From the NCBI GenBank assembly GCA_030266845.1, contig JAJDIT010000005.1, positions 21,140 to 85,139 on the forward strand: a stretch of DNA of 64,000 nt, written 5' to 3'. The notes beneath the pieces are model-generated. The model was not told the origin of the DNA and made no database searches. It saw only the letters and a program-made list of their open reading frames with translations. Made by a program: the position numbers and the translations under genes. Every line of letters starts with the position of its first letter. Position 1 is the first letter of the stretch. This stretch comes from Acholeplasma sp. OttesenSCG-928-E16. Its GTDB lineage: Bacteria > Bacillota_I > Bacilli_A > Acholeplasmatales > Acholeplasmataceae. Shown here in pieces: positions 6,973 to 15,655 of this stretch.

Positions 6973-9330
6973 CTTTTTTAGTTTCCAAATATCCTTGTTG
7001 TATTGTTTGATTGTTCGATCCGAAGTGAAAAAGCTAGATTTTGCGATATTAATAATTGATTTTTCTAACCATAACTTCCTGTTCTTATATAAATCATTAG
7101 CAATTTCATGCGCTTTCACATAAGCATCGAAATCCTTTAAGACTAGAAAATAGTCTCTATTTAATAAGTTATGCTTAACATCTTGAAATTCATTCTTATT
7201 GGCAGATAATGTTTCAAAAAAATCGATCGCTTTTCGGATTCTTTCATCGTGTAAATAAATATCATAAGGGCGATAATTACCGCTTTGATAAATATCTGTT
7301 ACCTCTTTAGCAGTTAGTCCGAATATTATCTCATTATCAATTCCGGCAAGCTCTGTTATTTCAACATTAGCTCCATCAAGAGTTCCAATAGTAAGGGCAC
7401 CATTCATCATAAACTTCATATTACCAGTTCCTGATGCTTCTTTTGAAGCTGTAGAGATTTGTTCAGATAGGTCAGCTGCCGGCATGATATGCTCTGCATA
7501 AGTAACATTATAGTTTCTAACAAATACAACCTTTAATAAATGATTAGTTTCAAAGTCATTATTGACTTTATCGGCAACTAAATTGATTAACTGAATGATT
7601 CTTTTTGCGATATAATAACTAGGTGCAGCTTTCGCTCCAAAAATAAAGCTGTGTGGATAATAATTATTTTTAAATGCTAAATCACTCTTTAGTCTTTGGT
7701 ATACATAGATAATGTGTAAAATATTTAAAAGTTGTCGTTTATATTCATGCAATCTTTTAACTTGAATATCAAATATTGAATCTACATCTAAAGATATACC
7801 AGTATCTGCTTTAATCACTTTAGCTAATTCGATTTTTTTAGCTCTTTTAACTTGAGAGATATCATATTGCAGATTTTCATCATCTTTAAGTTCAATTAGC
7901 TTTTCCATTTTATTGATATTTTTTCTCCAAGACTTAGTTAGATACTTATCTAATGTTTCTGATAATTCCTTATTACATTGAATTAACCAGCGTCTATGAG
8001 TGATGCCGTTTGTCTTATTATTAAACTTTTTAGGATATAATTTATTGAAATTTTTCATTTCAATATGTTTTAAAATATCAGTATGTAACTTTGCCACTCC
8101 ATTCACACTAAATGAACCGACAATACAAATATGAGCCATTCTAATTTCATTATTACCGATTATTGCCATGTTATTTTTATCTGTATCGTTAAAGCGGTTG
8201 TCTTTTTCTAAAACAATATTAAATCTTTTATTTATTTCACAAACTATTTCATATATTCTTGGTAATAATAACTTAAATAAGTCAACATTCCATTTTTCTA
8301 AGGCTTCTGATAAAATTGTATGATTTGTGAAAGCACACATATTGGTAGTGATATTCCATGCTTCATCATATTCTAGACCTTCTTCATCCATTAATATTCT
8401 CATCAACTCTGGAATTATTAATGTTGGATGGGTATCATTTATTTGGCAAACATAATATTTATCTAAGTCTTTAATGTCACGGTTAGCTTTTTTTTGTTCA
8501 TTAATGATATTTTTAATACCAGCAGCACTAAAGAAATACTGTTGTTTCAGCCTTAGTAATTTACCATATTCGGTTGAATCATCTGGGTAGAGTTGTTCTG
8601 ATATTTGCATAGTATCACGAATATAGTTTTCTTCAACATCACCATATCGATCACTTTTTTCAGCACTCCAAAGACGTAGTTTATTAACTACTTGGTTTTG
8701 GTCACCTACAATAAAGACATCATAAGGTACCGCTTTAACCCAAATTTGATTTTGGAAAGAACCATTTTTAATTTCACCAAAAAAAGGTATTTCTACTGAT
8801 TCTTCTATTTTTCTTTCTTCCCAAACAAATGGATTTGTTAGCCAATTGTCTGGATACTCTACTTGTTTTCCTTTTTTAATATCTTGAATGAAAAAACCAT
8901 GGCGGTATCTGATGCTATTTCCATAAAGCGGTAAAGCAAGTGAAGCCCCAGAATCTAAGAAACAAGCAGCTAAACGACCTAATCCACCGTTACCTAATCC
9001 AGCATCTGATTCGAAAAGTTCTATCTCATTAATATCTAATTCCATCTTTATAAAAGCTTTTTTTACTGTATCATAGACACCAAGATTAAAAAGGTTATTT
9101 GTAATTAAGCGTCCCATCAAAAATTCCATCGAAAAATAAATGGCCTTTTTCTTATCTTTGAAGTTTTCTTCGGTTTTTATTTTGTTTTCATTAATTAATT
9201 CAACCACTAAAGAAGCTAAGGCTTGGTATCTTTCATAGTTAGTTGATCCCATCGGGGTAGTATTAAACATCCTTTTTAGTTTGTCTTTATATGCATTTTC
9301 AAAAATTGTCACTGTTTTAAAATTATTCAT
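6970..9330 (-). CDS. glgP: Glycogen/maltodextrin phosphorylase, GT35
   Basis: A 786-aa cytoplasmic enzyme close to the usual family size. Characteristic segments are YFSMEFLMGRLITNNL (about residues 65-80), GLGNGGLGRLAACFLDSGA, INDTHPTLIIPELMRIL, the PLP site EASGTGNMKFMMNGAL with Lys639, and TLDGANVEI. It releases glucose-1-phosphate from alpha-1,4-glucans using phosphate. Sitting next to malQ and the maltose uptake operon, it probably works mainly on imported maltodextrin; no glycogen-synthesis gene (glgA, glgB, glgC) is in the window. AAAGGAGA precedes the ATG. A single-gene transcript with its own promoter, operator candidate and terminator. Confidence 0.95.
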   Translation of the reverse strand: MNNFKTVTIFENAYKDKLKRMFNTTPMGSTNYERYQALASLVVELINENKIKTEENFKDKKKAIYFSMEFLMGRLITNNLFNLGVYDTVKKAFIKMELDINEIELFESDAGLGNGGLGRLAACFLDSGASLALPLYGNSIRYRHGFFIQDIKKGKQVEYPDNWLTNPFVWEERKIEESVEIPFFGEIKNGSFQNQIWVKAVPYDVFIVGDQNQVVNKLRLWSAEKSDRYGDVEENYIRDTMQISEQLYPDDSTEYGKLLRLKQQYFFSAAGIKNIINEQKKANRDIKDLDKYYVCQINDTHPTLIIPELMRILMDEEGLEYDEAWNITTNMCAFTNHTILSEALEKWNVDLFKLLLPRIYEIVCEINKRFNIVLEKDNRFNDTDKNNMAIIGNNEIRMAHICIVGSFSVNGVAKLHTDILKHIEMKNFNKLYPKKFNNKTNGITHRRWLIQCNKELSETLDKYLTKSWRKNINKMEKLIELKDDENLQYDISQVKRAKKIELAKVIKADTGISLDVDSIFDIQVKRLHEYKRQLLNILHIIYVYQRLKSDLAFKNNYYPHSFIFGAKAAPSYYIAKRIIQLINLVADKVNNDFETNHLLKVVFVRNYNVTYAEHIMPAADLSEQISTASKEASGTGNMKFMMNGALTIGTLDGANVEITELAGIDNEIIFGLTAKEVTDIYQSGNYRPYDIYLHDERIRKAIDFFETLSANKNEFQDVKHNLLNRDYFLVLKDFDAYVKAHEIANDLYKNRKLWLEKSIINIAKSSFFTSDRTIKQYNKDIWKLKK

Positions 9331-9356
9331 AATAAAAATCTCCTTTTGCTAACTAT

Positions 9357-9411
9357 ATTATACCATCTAGCGATTATTTTCTTATTCTAAAAATGTGTGC
9401 AATCGTTTTCT
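9357..9411 (-). promoter_or_regulatory. Promoter and LacI-type operator candidate of glgP
   Basis: On the minus strand the extended -10 TGGTATAAT lies at 9365-9357, 27 bases before the start codon. Upstream, TGCAATCGTTTTCT (9398-9411, plus strand) resembles the operators near malQ (TGTTATCGGTTTCA) and malE (TGATACCGTTTTCA), including the central CG. Confidence 0.5.
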
Positions 9412-9432
9412 TATTTAAAAGATTAAAACATA

Positions 9433-9466
9433 TTATAAAAGGCCAAGCGAACTTGGCCTTTTATAA
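9433..9466. terminator. Terminator at the end of the maltose operon
   Basis: TTATAAAAGGCCAAG-CGAA-CTTGGCCTTTTATAA: a perfect 15-bp stem with a 4-base loop. It lies 15 bases after the lipoprotein stop and upstream of glgP, separating the two transcripts. Confidence 0.9.
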
Positions 9467-9481
9467 GCAATATTTACTGTA

Positions 9482-10057
9482 TTATTTTTTAATTGCTGCT
9501 ACTGCATGTGAAGTTGCTGAATATTGAACATATACTATATAATAAGTACCTTCAGCTAACATTACAGGGTTGTCTGCCCAAGTTCCGCCTAAATCACCAG
9601 CTGTGTCAGTTTCTCTATAAGGAGGGAAATAAATAGTGCTTGGAGTTAAACTCTTGAATTCTCCACTTTCCTTATTTTGACCCCACCAATTTGGAGCTTC
9701 TTCACCAGCGTTTGTTTGTAAGAACTTAACAGCTAAGTTTCCATTTAAGCTCTTTGCTTCACCATTAATAGTGTAGTCAACAGTCCAATCAACGCTAGCA
9801 TCAACTGCGAAAGTGAGTTCAATAATATAAACATGAACAGCTTTCTTTAAATCAGCCTTAATTGATGCAACTCTTTCGTCTGCATCTGATGCTACAGCTT
9901 CCATCTTGAATTCTGGTTTTGCTGTTGCATCACCCCAGCCTGCGAATTGCCCTGTCACATAGTAATCATGTGCATCATCAGCTGTAAAGTTTGTTGTACA
10001 TGCTACTAATGATACAGCAGCTACTAATGCTACTAATAAAGTTAATACTTTTTTCAT
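9482..10057 (-). CDS. Lipoprotein of the maltose operon, family shared with 28297-28824
   Basis: A 191-aa secreted lipoprotein: basic start MKKVLTLL, hydrophobic core and lipobox LVAC with Cys20. The mature part is acidic, rich in aromatic residues and predicted beta-rich. It reads DYYVTGQFAGWGD near the start, then NWWGQNKESGEFKSLTPST, YFPPYRE and GTYYIVYVQ. The gene at 28297 encodes a clear paralogue (shared DYYV, ETKMEA/EFKMEA, (S/N)W.GQ..SG.F...T, PPF/PPY, EAGSYYVVF/AEGTYYIVY). It is the last gene of the malE-malF-malG-amylase transcript, 47 bases after the amylase and directly before the terminator. Inferred role: surface binding of alpha-glucan, because of the operon and the YYV.G.F.GW segment that recalls starch-binding modules. 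I do not recognise a named family. Confidence 0.75.
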   Translation of the reverse strand: MKKVLTLLVALVAAVSLVACTTNFTADDAHDYYVTGQFAGWGDATAKPEFKMEAVASDADERVASIKADLKKAVHVYIIELTFAVDASVDWTVDYTINGEAKSLNGNLAVKFLQTNAGEEAPNWWGQNKESGEFKSLTPSTIYFPPYRETDTAGDLGGTWADNPVMLAEGTYYIVYVQYSATSHAVAAIKK

Positions 10058-10104
10058 TTTTTTGCTTCTCCTTTTTTATTATTTGCACTCTTTGTGCTTG
10101 ATAC

Positions 10105-11703
10105 CTATTTTAATACTACTGTAGTCATCGGACCGATGGTCAATGTCATGCCATCTAGCGATGCACTACCCTTACCAACGATTCCTCTTATAATACTTAT
10201 TGTTTCGCTGGTATAATCTGATAGATCAACTATCAACTCATTTGCTCCCGTATTGTGCAATACGATAACCTTTGATCCTTCATAAGTGCTAATAAACCCG
10301 CCAAATGTTTTTTTGTCTTCAACTATTATTGGAGTGTATACCCCTCTTGCGATTTCAGGGTTAGCATTTCTTAATAGTATTAGTTTCTTATAATGATTAT
10401 ATAAGCTATTACTATCTTTAATCTGAGAACTAACTGTTCCATTGACTTGGGACTTTTTGTCATAAGTCGATCCTATTGGATCCTTAATCGAGTCTTTATC
10501 ACCCCATAACATCGCTAGTCTTCTATTGGCATCGGTGTTTTCTGATCCTCTAGAACCTTTCATACCGATCTCTTCTCCATAATAAATGTATGGCGAACCA
10601 GGACTTAACATATAGAGGTTAGCGGCCATTTGCATGAAATACTCATCTACTGATAAATATCCAGCTGCTCTATCCATATCATGGTTGGCAATAAACGGTG
10701 AAAGATTAATGTTATTAGTATACTCACTAATCTTTTTTAAATAACCTTCAATGTATTTAGTGTAATCAGATACGGAATAATTCACATAAGCTGTTTGTGT
10801 AATATATCCTTGAAGCTGTGACATTCCAAAATCAAAACAACTGAAATTTTGGTAATAAGGGATAATAGCGGCATCTGCGGACCAAGCTTCTCCTACTACG
10901 TAGGCATCGCTTTTAATCTTTTTAACTTCCTCCATAAACCAATTCCAAAATTGATAGTTTTTGGCATCATACCCTAAATATATATATTTAACGGCATCTA
11001 ATCTAAAACCAGTAACTCCAAGATCAAACCAAAACTTAATGATATCAATGATTTCTTCTTTTACTTCCTCATTATCCATGTTTAACTCTGGCATCGTGCT
11101 TGAGAAGTTTCCTTCATAATAATAATCAGTTGAACCAATTTGATAATATGTACTACCTGGGTTTTTATCACTTGATTGCTTTATTTCATAGTAATTAATA
11201 TATTTATTACTAAAATCATTTTGCTTAATCGCGTTAGTCGCTTCTCTAAACCATGGATGCCAGTCTGATGTGTGGTTTAAAACTAAATCAATGATGACAT
11301 TTATTCCTCTTTTGTTGCACTCTTTTATTAGTTCTTTAAAATCATCTATTGTTCCAAAGCTATTATCAATCGATTTATAGTCAATGACATCATACTTATG
11401 ATAAGATGTTGACCTCATGATTGGTGATAACCAAATTCCATCAACTCCAAGGCTAAGACCAGAATCAGGTTTTCCATCGTTTAGGTAATCCAGACGATTG
11501 ATTATTCCTTTTAAATCTCCGGTTCCATCCTTATTAGAATCCGAGAATGAACCTACAAATATTTGGTAGTATGTTCTAAAATTATCACTAACCTCTTTTG
11601 ATTTTAAATTATCATCAACTTTTATAGCATACTCCTTTGAACCACACCCTGCAATTAGAAAACTTGTAAGAATGGCTAATGAAAATAATAATAGTCTTCT
11701 CAT
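10105..11703 (-). CDS. Secreted alpha-amylase lipoprotein, GH13
   Basis: A 532-aa lipoprotein: signal peptide with lipobox LIAGC, Cys20. The GH13 barrel begins YYQIFVGSFSDSNKDGTGDL (a short SDSNKDG loop of the oligosaccharide-active subfamilies). Conserved regions: I DLVLNHTS; II GFRLDAVKY with nucleophile Asp236; III VVGEAWS with acid/base Glu272; IV FIANHDMD with Asp342. The C-terminus is a small beta domain ending in hydrophobic IGPMTTVVLK. It cleaves alpha-1,4-glucans at the outer face of the membrane to feed MalE. Its start overlaps the malG stop by one base (TAATG), so it is part of the maltose uptake operon. Confidence 0.93.
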   Translation of the reverse strand: MRRLLLFSLAILTSFLIAGCGSKEYAIKVDDNLKSKEVSDNFRTYYQIFVGSFSDSNKDGTGDLKGIINRLDYLNDGKPDSGLSLGVDGIWLSPIMRSTSYHKYDVIDYKSIDNSFGTIDDFKELIKECNKRGINVIIDLVLNHTSDWHPWFREATNAIKQNDFSNKYINYYEIKQSSDKNPGSTYYQIGSTDYYYEGNFSSTMPELNMDNEEVKEEIIDIIKFWFDLGVTGFRLDAVKYIYLGYDAKNYQFWNWFMEEVKKIKSDAYVVGEAWSADAAIIPYYQNFSCFDFGMSQLQGYITQTAYVNYSVSDYTKYIEGYLKKISEYTNNINLSPFIANHDMDRAAGYLSVDEYFMQMAANLYMLSPGSPYIYYGEEIGMKGSRGSENTDANRRLAMLWGDKDSIKDPIGSTYDKKSQVNGTVSSQIKDSNSLYNHYKKLILLRNANPEIARGVYTPIIVEDKKTFGGFISTYEGSKVIVLHNTGANELIVDLSDYTSETISIIRGIVGKGSASLDGMTLTIGPMTTVVLK

Positions 11704-12647
11704 TATCCTTTTACTGCTCCAGCAGTGATGCCCTCAACATAATATTTTTGTAAGAATAAGAAAAGTGTAACAATTGGCACTGAGACTAACAAACATCCGG
11801 CAACAAAGGTAGAAAATAGGTTAGCATCAGATTGTTCACCATACATCATCGAATATAACCCCACGGAAACAGTCAACCGTTCGGGGTTCTGTTCTCCTAG
11901 AATCGCCCTAGCAAACACAAAGTCTGTCCAAGGACCTAAAAATGATGTCAAAGCGGTATAAACGATAATCGGCTTACTGAGCGGTAAAACAATTCTAGTA
12001 AATGACTGAAGATTGGTCGCACCATCTAATTTTGCAGACTCTAATAAACTGTTTGGAACCACATCAAAGAAGCCTTTTGCTACATAAAATCCTAATCCTG
12101 CTCCGCCTGAATAACAAAGTATTAAAGCGGTTAATGATCCTGGATAAGAATTAAGTAATCCAAATATTTTTAAGATATTGTATATCGCAATAATTGACAT
12201 AAACCCTGGGAATAATCCTAAAATCATCGCGATATTTAAAAATGGCTTTCTTAGTTTAAAACGCATTTTACTCATAATGTATGCAACTGATAAATTCAAG
12301 ATCGTTGATAGTATACAAGTGAAAATCGCTATTATCAAAGTGTTTGAAAACCATTGTAAAAAGTATCCGTTTGAGTACTTAGTTCCAGAAACCCCTTGAA
12401 ATAATCTTACAAAATTATCAAATCCATATGACTTAGGGAAATAAGAACCATTTACTAAACCAACAAACACACCCGCATCATTATACTCAGCCCGAAAGGC
12501 TGTTAAGACCATCCAAAGAATCGGAAATAGCCAAATTACTGCTAGGATAACCAAAATAGTATGTAAGATAATTGTTCCTCTTATTTTGGCTCCTTTAATG
12601 CTTGCAGATTTCTTTTTTGGGGATTGAACAACGTTTGAATTAGTCAT
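11703..12647 (-). CDS. malG: Maltodextrin ABC transporter permease MalG
   Basis: A 314-aa membrane protein with six hydrophobic segments; the first, about residues 28-52, is LHTILVILAVIWLFPILWMV. The EAA loop that docks the ATPase is SAKLDGATNLQSFTRIVLP (about 205-223). The C-terminus KYYVEGITAGAVKG is typical of MalG proteins. It forms the translocation pore with MalF. The start overlaps the malF stop by one base. No MalK/MsmK ATPase gene is nearby, so a shared ATPase encoded elsewhere is expected. Confidence 0.95.
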   Translation of the reverse strand: MTNSNVVQSPKKKSASIKGAKIRGTIILHTILVILAVIWLFPILWMVLTAFRAEYNDAGVFVGLVNGSYFPKSYGFDNFVRLFQGVSGTKYSNGYFLQWFSNTLIIAIFTCILSTILNLSVAYIMSKMRFKLRKPFLNIAMILGLFPGFMSIIAIYNILKIFGLLNSYPGSLTALILCYSGGAGLGFYVAKGFFDVVPNSLLESAKLDGATNLQSFTRIVLPLSKPIIVYTALTSFLGPWTDFVFARAILGEQNPERLTVSVGLYSMMYGEQSDANLFSTFVAGCLLVSVPIVTLFLFLQKYYVEGITAGAVKG

Positions 12648-14089
12648 TATTGAAATTCCCCCTCTTCTTTATAGGACTTGGTATTGCGATAAGTTGCGAG
12701 TGTTCCTACTGCCATTATGATAAATGTTAGGATTGAAATCACAGCACCAGTACTATAATTATTTTGATCTACTGTCAATCTAAACAACCAGGTTACTAAT
12801 AGATCGGTATCTCCCGGTTTTGGACCAGCTGAAGTATTTGGTCCACCGGCGGTTAATAAATAAATAATATTAAAACTTGTAATATTTCCCATAAAACTGC
12901 TAATCAAATATGGGGTTGTAATAAACAATATATATGGCATAGTTATTTTTCTGAATTGTTGGCTTTTTTTAGCGCCATCCATCTCAGCAGCCTCATATAA
13001 TTCAGCTGGTACATTCATTAAAATACCACTAGTCATTAACATTGTATATGGAATACCTACCCATATATTAATGATGATTACCATTAACCTTGCCAACCAC
13101 ATATTATCAGCATTTCCTAAAAATTTAATTGGTGTATCAATTAATCCCCAATCTTTAAGCGCTGTATTTATTGGACCATACTCAGAAAACAAGAGTCTCA
13201 TCATCAAAAGTGATACGAACTGTGGAATAGCAATTGTTAGTACAAAGATTGTTCTCCACATTTTTTTAAACTTGACCAACTTATTGTTGATTAGTATTGC
13301 CACAAATATTCCTAAAAAATAGTTAGTAAATGTAGCACAGACAGCCCAAATTAATGTCCATCCTAAGACTCCCCAAAAACCAAACAAATCACTACTTCCA
13401 TTAAATAATCCAGCAAAATTCACGAAGCCAACCCAATCAAATAATTGATTTGGTGGAAGATGATCATTATCATAATTCGTAAAAGCTACAAAAATCATAA
13501 AAATGTTTGGAATTATTGTTAGTACTAAGATTCCAATAACAGCTGGTGTTAACATTGAAGTGTGAAACTTCTCATCTGCTAAGGTTTTAACATCTTCGAT
13601 AAAATTAGTTGGTCTTTCACCATTTCTAATATCTAGATCCGCTTTATAAGAGCTTTTAATTCCTCCAATCCATATTCTAAAGAATATTAGGATTAGCATA
13701 ATTGTTACAATACCATATAGCAACATCAACAATGAATTATCAGCCTTTTCAAAAATACTTCCAACATTAGTACCAAGTGTTGTTAAGTTCCCTAAAGCTT
13801 TTCCACCTATTGGCGTTCCAGATATCTCTGGTGAGATAATCATTATTAAAAGAAATATTACCTCAGATACTAAAAACAAAGATCCTTTGACAAATTGTTT
13901 TCTAGCAAAATTTCCAAATCCTAGAATAAAGTGGGATATTTTAGTCCATATCGAGCTATCTTTAAAGCGAAACCCAAAATCAACAAATACTTTTTTTAAT
14001 GATTTTGCAATCTTGATAAAGAAATTTTTGAAGGCTCGTCCTATTTTTAAAAGAATAACTTGTAAAACATTCTTTTCGGAAACTTCCAT
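12647..14089 (-). CDS. malF: Maltodextrin ABC transporter permease MalF
   Basis: A 480-aa membrane protein, longer than the roughly 290-residue sugar permeases. About 175 extra N-terminal residues hold a basic amphipathic stretch (10-60) and two membrane segments (about 70-95 and 118-143). The core follows, with TPAVIGILVLTIIPNIFMIF and the EAA loop EAAEMDGAKKSQQFRKITMP. It partners MalG. AGGAGGAA precedes the start, and the gap to malE is only 17 bases, so the genes are cotranscribed. The long N-terminus is also seen in other Firmicute MalF proteins. Confidence 0.94.
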   Translation of the reverse strand: MEVSEKNVLQVILLKIGRAFKNFFIKIAKSLKKVFVDFGFRFKDSSIWTKISHFILGFGNFARKQFVKGSLFLVSEVIFLLIMIISPEISGTPIGGKALGNLTTLGTNVGSIFEKADNSLLMLLYGIVTIMLILIFFRIWIGGIKSSYKADLDIRNGERPTNFIEDVKTLADEKFHTSMLTPAVIGILVLTIIPNIFMIFVAFTNYDNDHLPPNQLFDWVGFVNFAGLFNGSSDLFGFWGVLGWTLIWAVCATFTNYFLGIFVAILINNKLVKFKKMWRTIFVLTIAIPQFVSLLMMRLLFSEYGPINTALKDWGLIDTPIKFLGNADNMWLARLMVIIINIWVGIPYTMLMTSGILMNVPAELYEAAEMDGAKKSQQFRKITMPYILFITTPYLISSFMGNITSFNIIYLLTAGGPNTSAGPKPGDTDLLVTWLFRLTVDQNNYSTGAVISILTFIIMAVGTLATYRNTKSYKEEGEFQ

Positions 14090-14106
14090 AAGTTCCTCCT
14101 AATTTA

Positions 14107-15477
14107 TTATTCTGCGTTACCTGTTTTCCAAATATTTTGAACCTTAGTCATCTCTGCTAAAATTGCTGCATCGTTTCTTAGTGACCCTGTTCCTTTAATG
14201 TTATCTAATAAATCCATCATCATTTCAGGAGCGTTTTTTGAATAAAAATAGAAGTTGAAATTAGAGCTAACTCCAAATGGTTGTGGAATACCGTATTCAA
14301 ACATACCAAGTTGTGCGTTTGCTAACGCGATTGCTTCTTTTTGAGCATCTGTTGTTGCGTTTGCTAATTGTAAAGAATCAAATTCTGCAGAAGCATTTTT
14401 ATATGAAGGCAAGTTATTAGCGTTAATGAATGAACCTTCTTGAACTTCTGGGCTAGATAAATATTTTAATATTCCATCTAAATACTCAGCAAACTTACTA
14501 TCTTTTTTCTTTACGAACATTTTGATATCAGCAAATGTTCCAGAGCGATATGTTTTACCAACTAAATCTTGATTATTATCAACATCATATACTGTATCAG
14601 TAGTTAATGTGAAGGTTGGAAGTTTAGCAATTCCTAAATTAGTACCAAGTGCTGCTTTTGCGGCATTATAATGCCAAGCACCACCAACTACTGATAATGA
14701 TTGTCCTTGGGTTAATTCGACTGTCCATCCAGAGTCAGTAGTTCTTCTACCAGCATAAGGATTATTCATATCAAATAATACTTCTTGTCCATATTTCATG
14801 AAGGATAACACGTCTGCTCCAGTTGCGTTACACGCATCTTGAACACCACCATCATAGATTTTAATTGAAGAAGTTTTTGAAGATTCTTCAACCGCTAATA
14901 ATAAGAATGAATTATTATATCCATCAGTTCCTGTTAATGAAAAGGCTTGTTTTTTTGCCGCCGCTGCTGCTTCTAATATTCCTTCCCAAGATTGCGCTTG
15001 AGTATCACTAATCTTAGACTTATCATAATAAAGAATTAGTGCTTGTCCAATATATGGAACACCAAATGAATATTCAGTCCCTTGAACAGTAGATTTCGTA
15101 ACTGCTACGTATTCAGGAACATTATCATTTTTTACTTGATCAATAAGTGTTTGATCAGTAATTGGTGCTATCGCACTAGACCCTGATGTTAATCTTGCTA
15201 AGTTATCATGAGCGATTGTAAGTATATCTGCTCCCGCGTCTGTATCATTTAAGAATGTTGCTGCCGCTGTTCCAGTATCAACACCCTTAACTTCTATGGC
15301 ATGTGGAAAATCTTTATTCTTTTCCGCTTTATATAGCGCCTTATAATCTGCTACTACTTCGGTATAGTAATCAACTGACTCTACTCCGACCCAAATAACC
15401 AATGCTTTTTTACCGCAAGCAAATAGTGAAAGCGATACAAAAACAAGCATCGAAATCGATAAAAGTATTTTTTTCAT
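14107..15477 (-). CDS. malE: Maltodextrin-binding lipoprotein MalE
   Basis: A 456-aa solute-binding protein with signal MKKILLSISMLVFVSLSLFAC and lipobox Cys at residue 21. The mature sequence opens KALVIWVGVESVDYYTEVVADY, the usual first strand and helix of family 1 sugar-binding proteins, and has NLPSYKNASAEFDS near the C-terminus as in maltose-binding proteins. The start at 15477 is chosen over the upstream one at 15516 because AGGAGGAGG precedes it and the signal peptide begins there. First gene of the maltose operon, driven by the promoter at 15536-15565. Confidence 0.93.
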   Translation of the reverse strand: MKKILLSISMLVFVSLSLFACGKKALVIWVGVESVDYYTEVVADYKALYKAEKNKDFPHAIEVKGVDTGTAAATFLNDTDAGADILTIAHDNLARLTSGSSAIAPITDQTLIDQVKNDNVPEYVAVTKSTVQGTEYSFGVPYIGQALILYYDKSKISDTQAQSWEGILEAAAAAKKQAFSLTGTDGYNNSFLLLAVEESSKTSSIKIYDGGVQDACNATGADVLSFMKYGQEVLFDMNNPYAGRRTTDSGWTVELTQGQSLSVVGGAWHYNAAKAALGTNLGIAKLPTFTLTTDTVYDVDNNQDLVGKTYRSGTFADIKMFVKKKDSKFAEYLDGILKYLSSPEVQEGSFINANNLPSYKNASAEFDSLQLANATTDAQKEAIALANAQLGMFEYGIPQPFGVSSNFNFYFYSKNAPEMMMDLLDNIKGTGSLRNDAAILAEMTKVQNIWKTGNAE

Positions 15478-15535
15478 ATATAAAAATTCCTCCTCCTTAT
15501 GATGAAAGTACATCAATTTGAATCATTACATATTC

Positions 15536-15594
15536 ATTTTACCCCTTGACGAGTATGTTTTTCAAGCGTTATGGCAAAAATGATACCGTTTTCA
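15536..15594 (-). promoter_or_regulatory. malE promoter with tandem LacI-type operator candidates
   Basis: On the minus strand TTGAAA (15565-15560), an 18-base spacer and TAAAAT (15541-15536). A strong operator candidate TGATACCGTTTTCA lies at 15581-15594. A weaker one, TTCAAGCGTTATGG (15561-15574), overlaps the -35 box. Their central CG pairs are 20 bp apart, about two helical turns, which would place both on the same DNA face. The strong site also lies upstream of the divergent pullulanase promoter. Confidence 0.55.
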
Positions 15595-15605
15595 TCGTTT
15601 TGAAT

Positions 15606-15634
15606 TTATTGTGTCTAATATATTTTGATATACT
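15606..15634 (+). promoter_or_regulatory. Promoter of the membrane-anchored pullulanase
   Basis: Extended -10 TGATATACT (15626-15634) with a weak -35 TTATTG (15606-15611) at 17 bases. A strong AGGAGG ribosome site and the start codon follow. Confidence 0.5.
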
Positions 15635-15655
15635 TTAATCAAAAGGAGGAAATAT

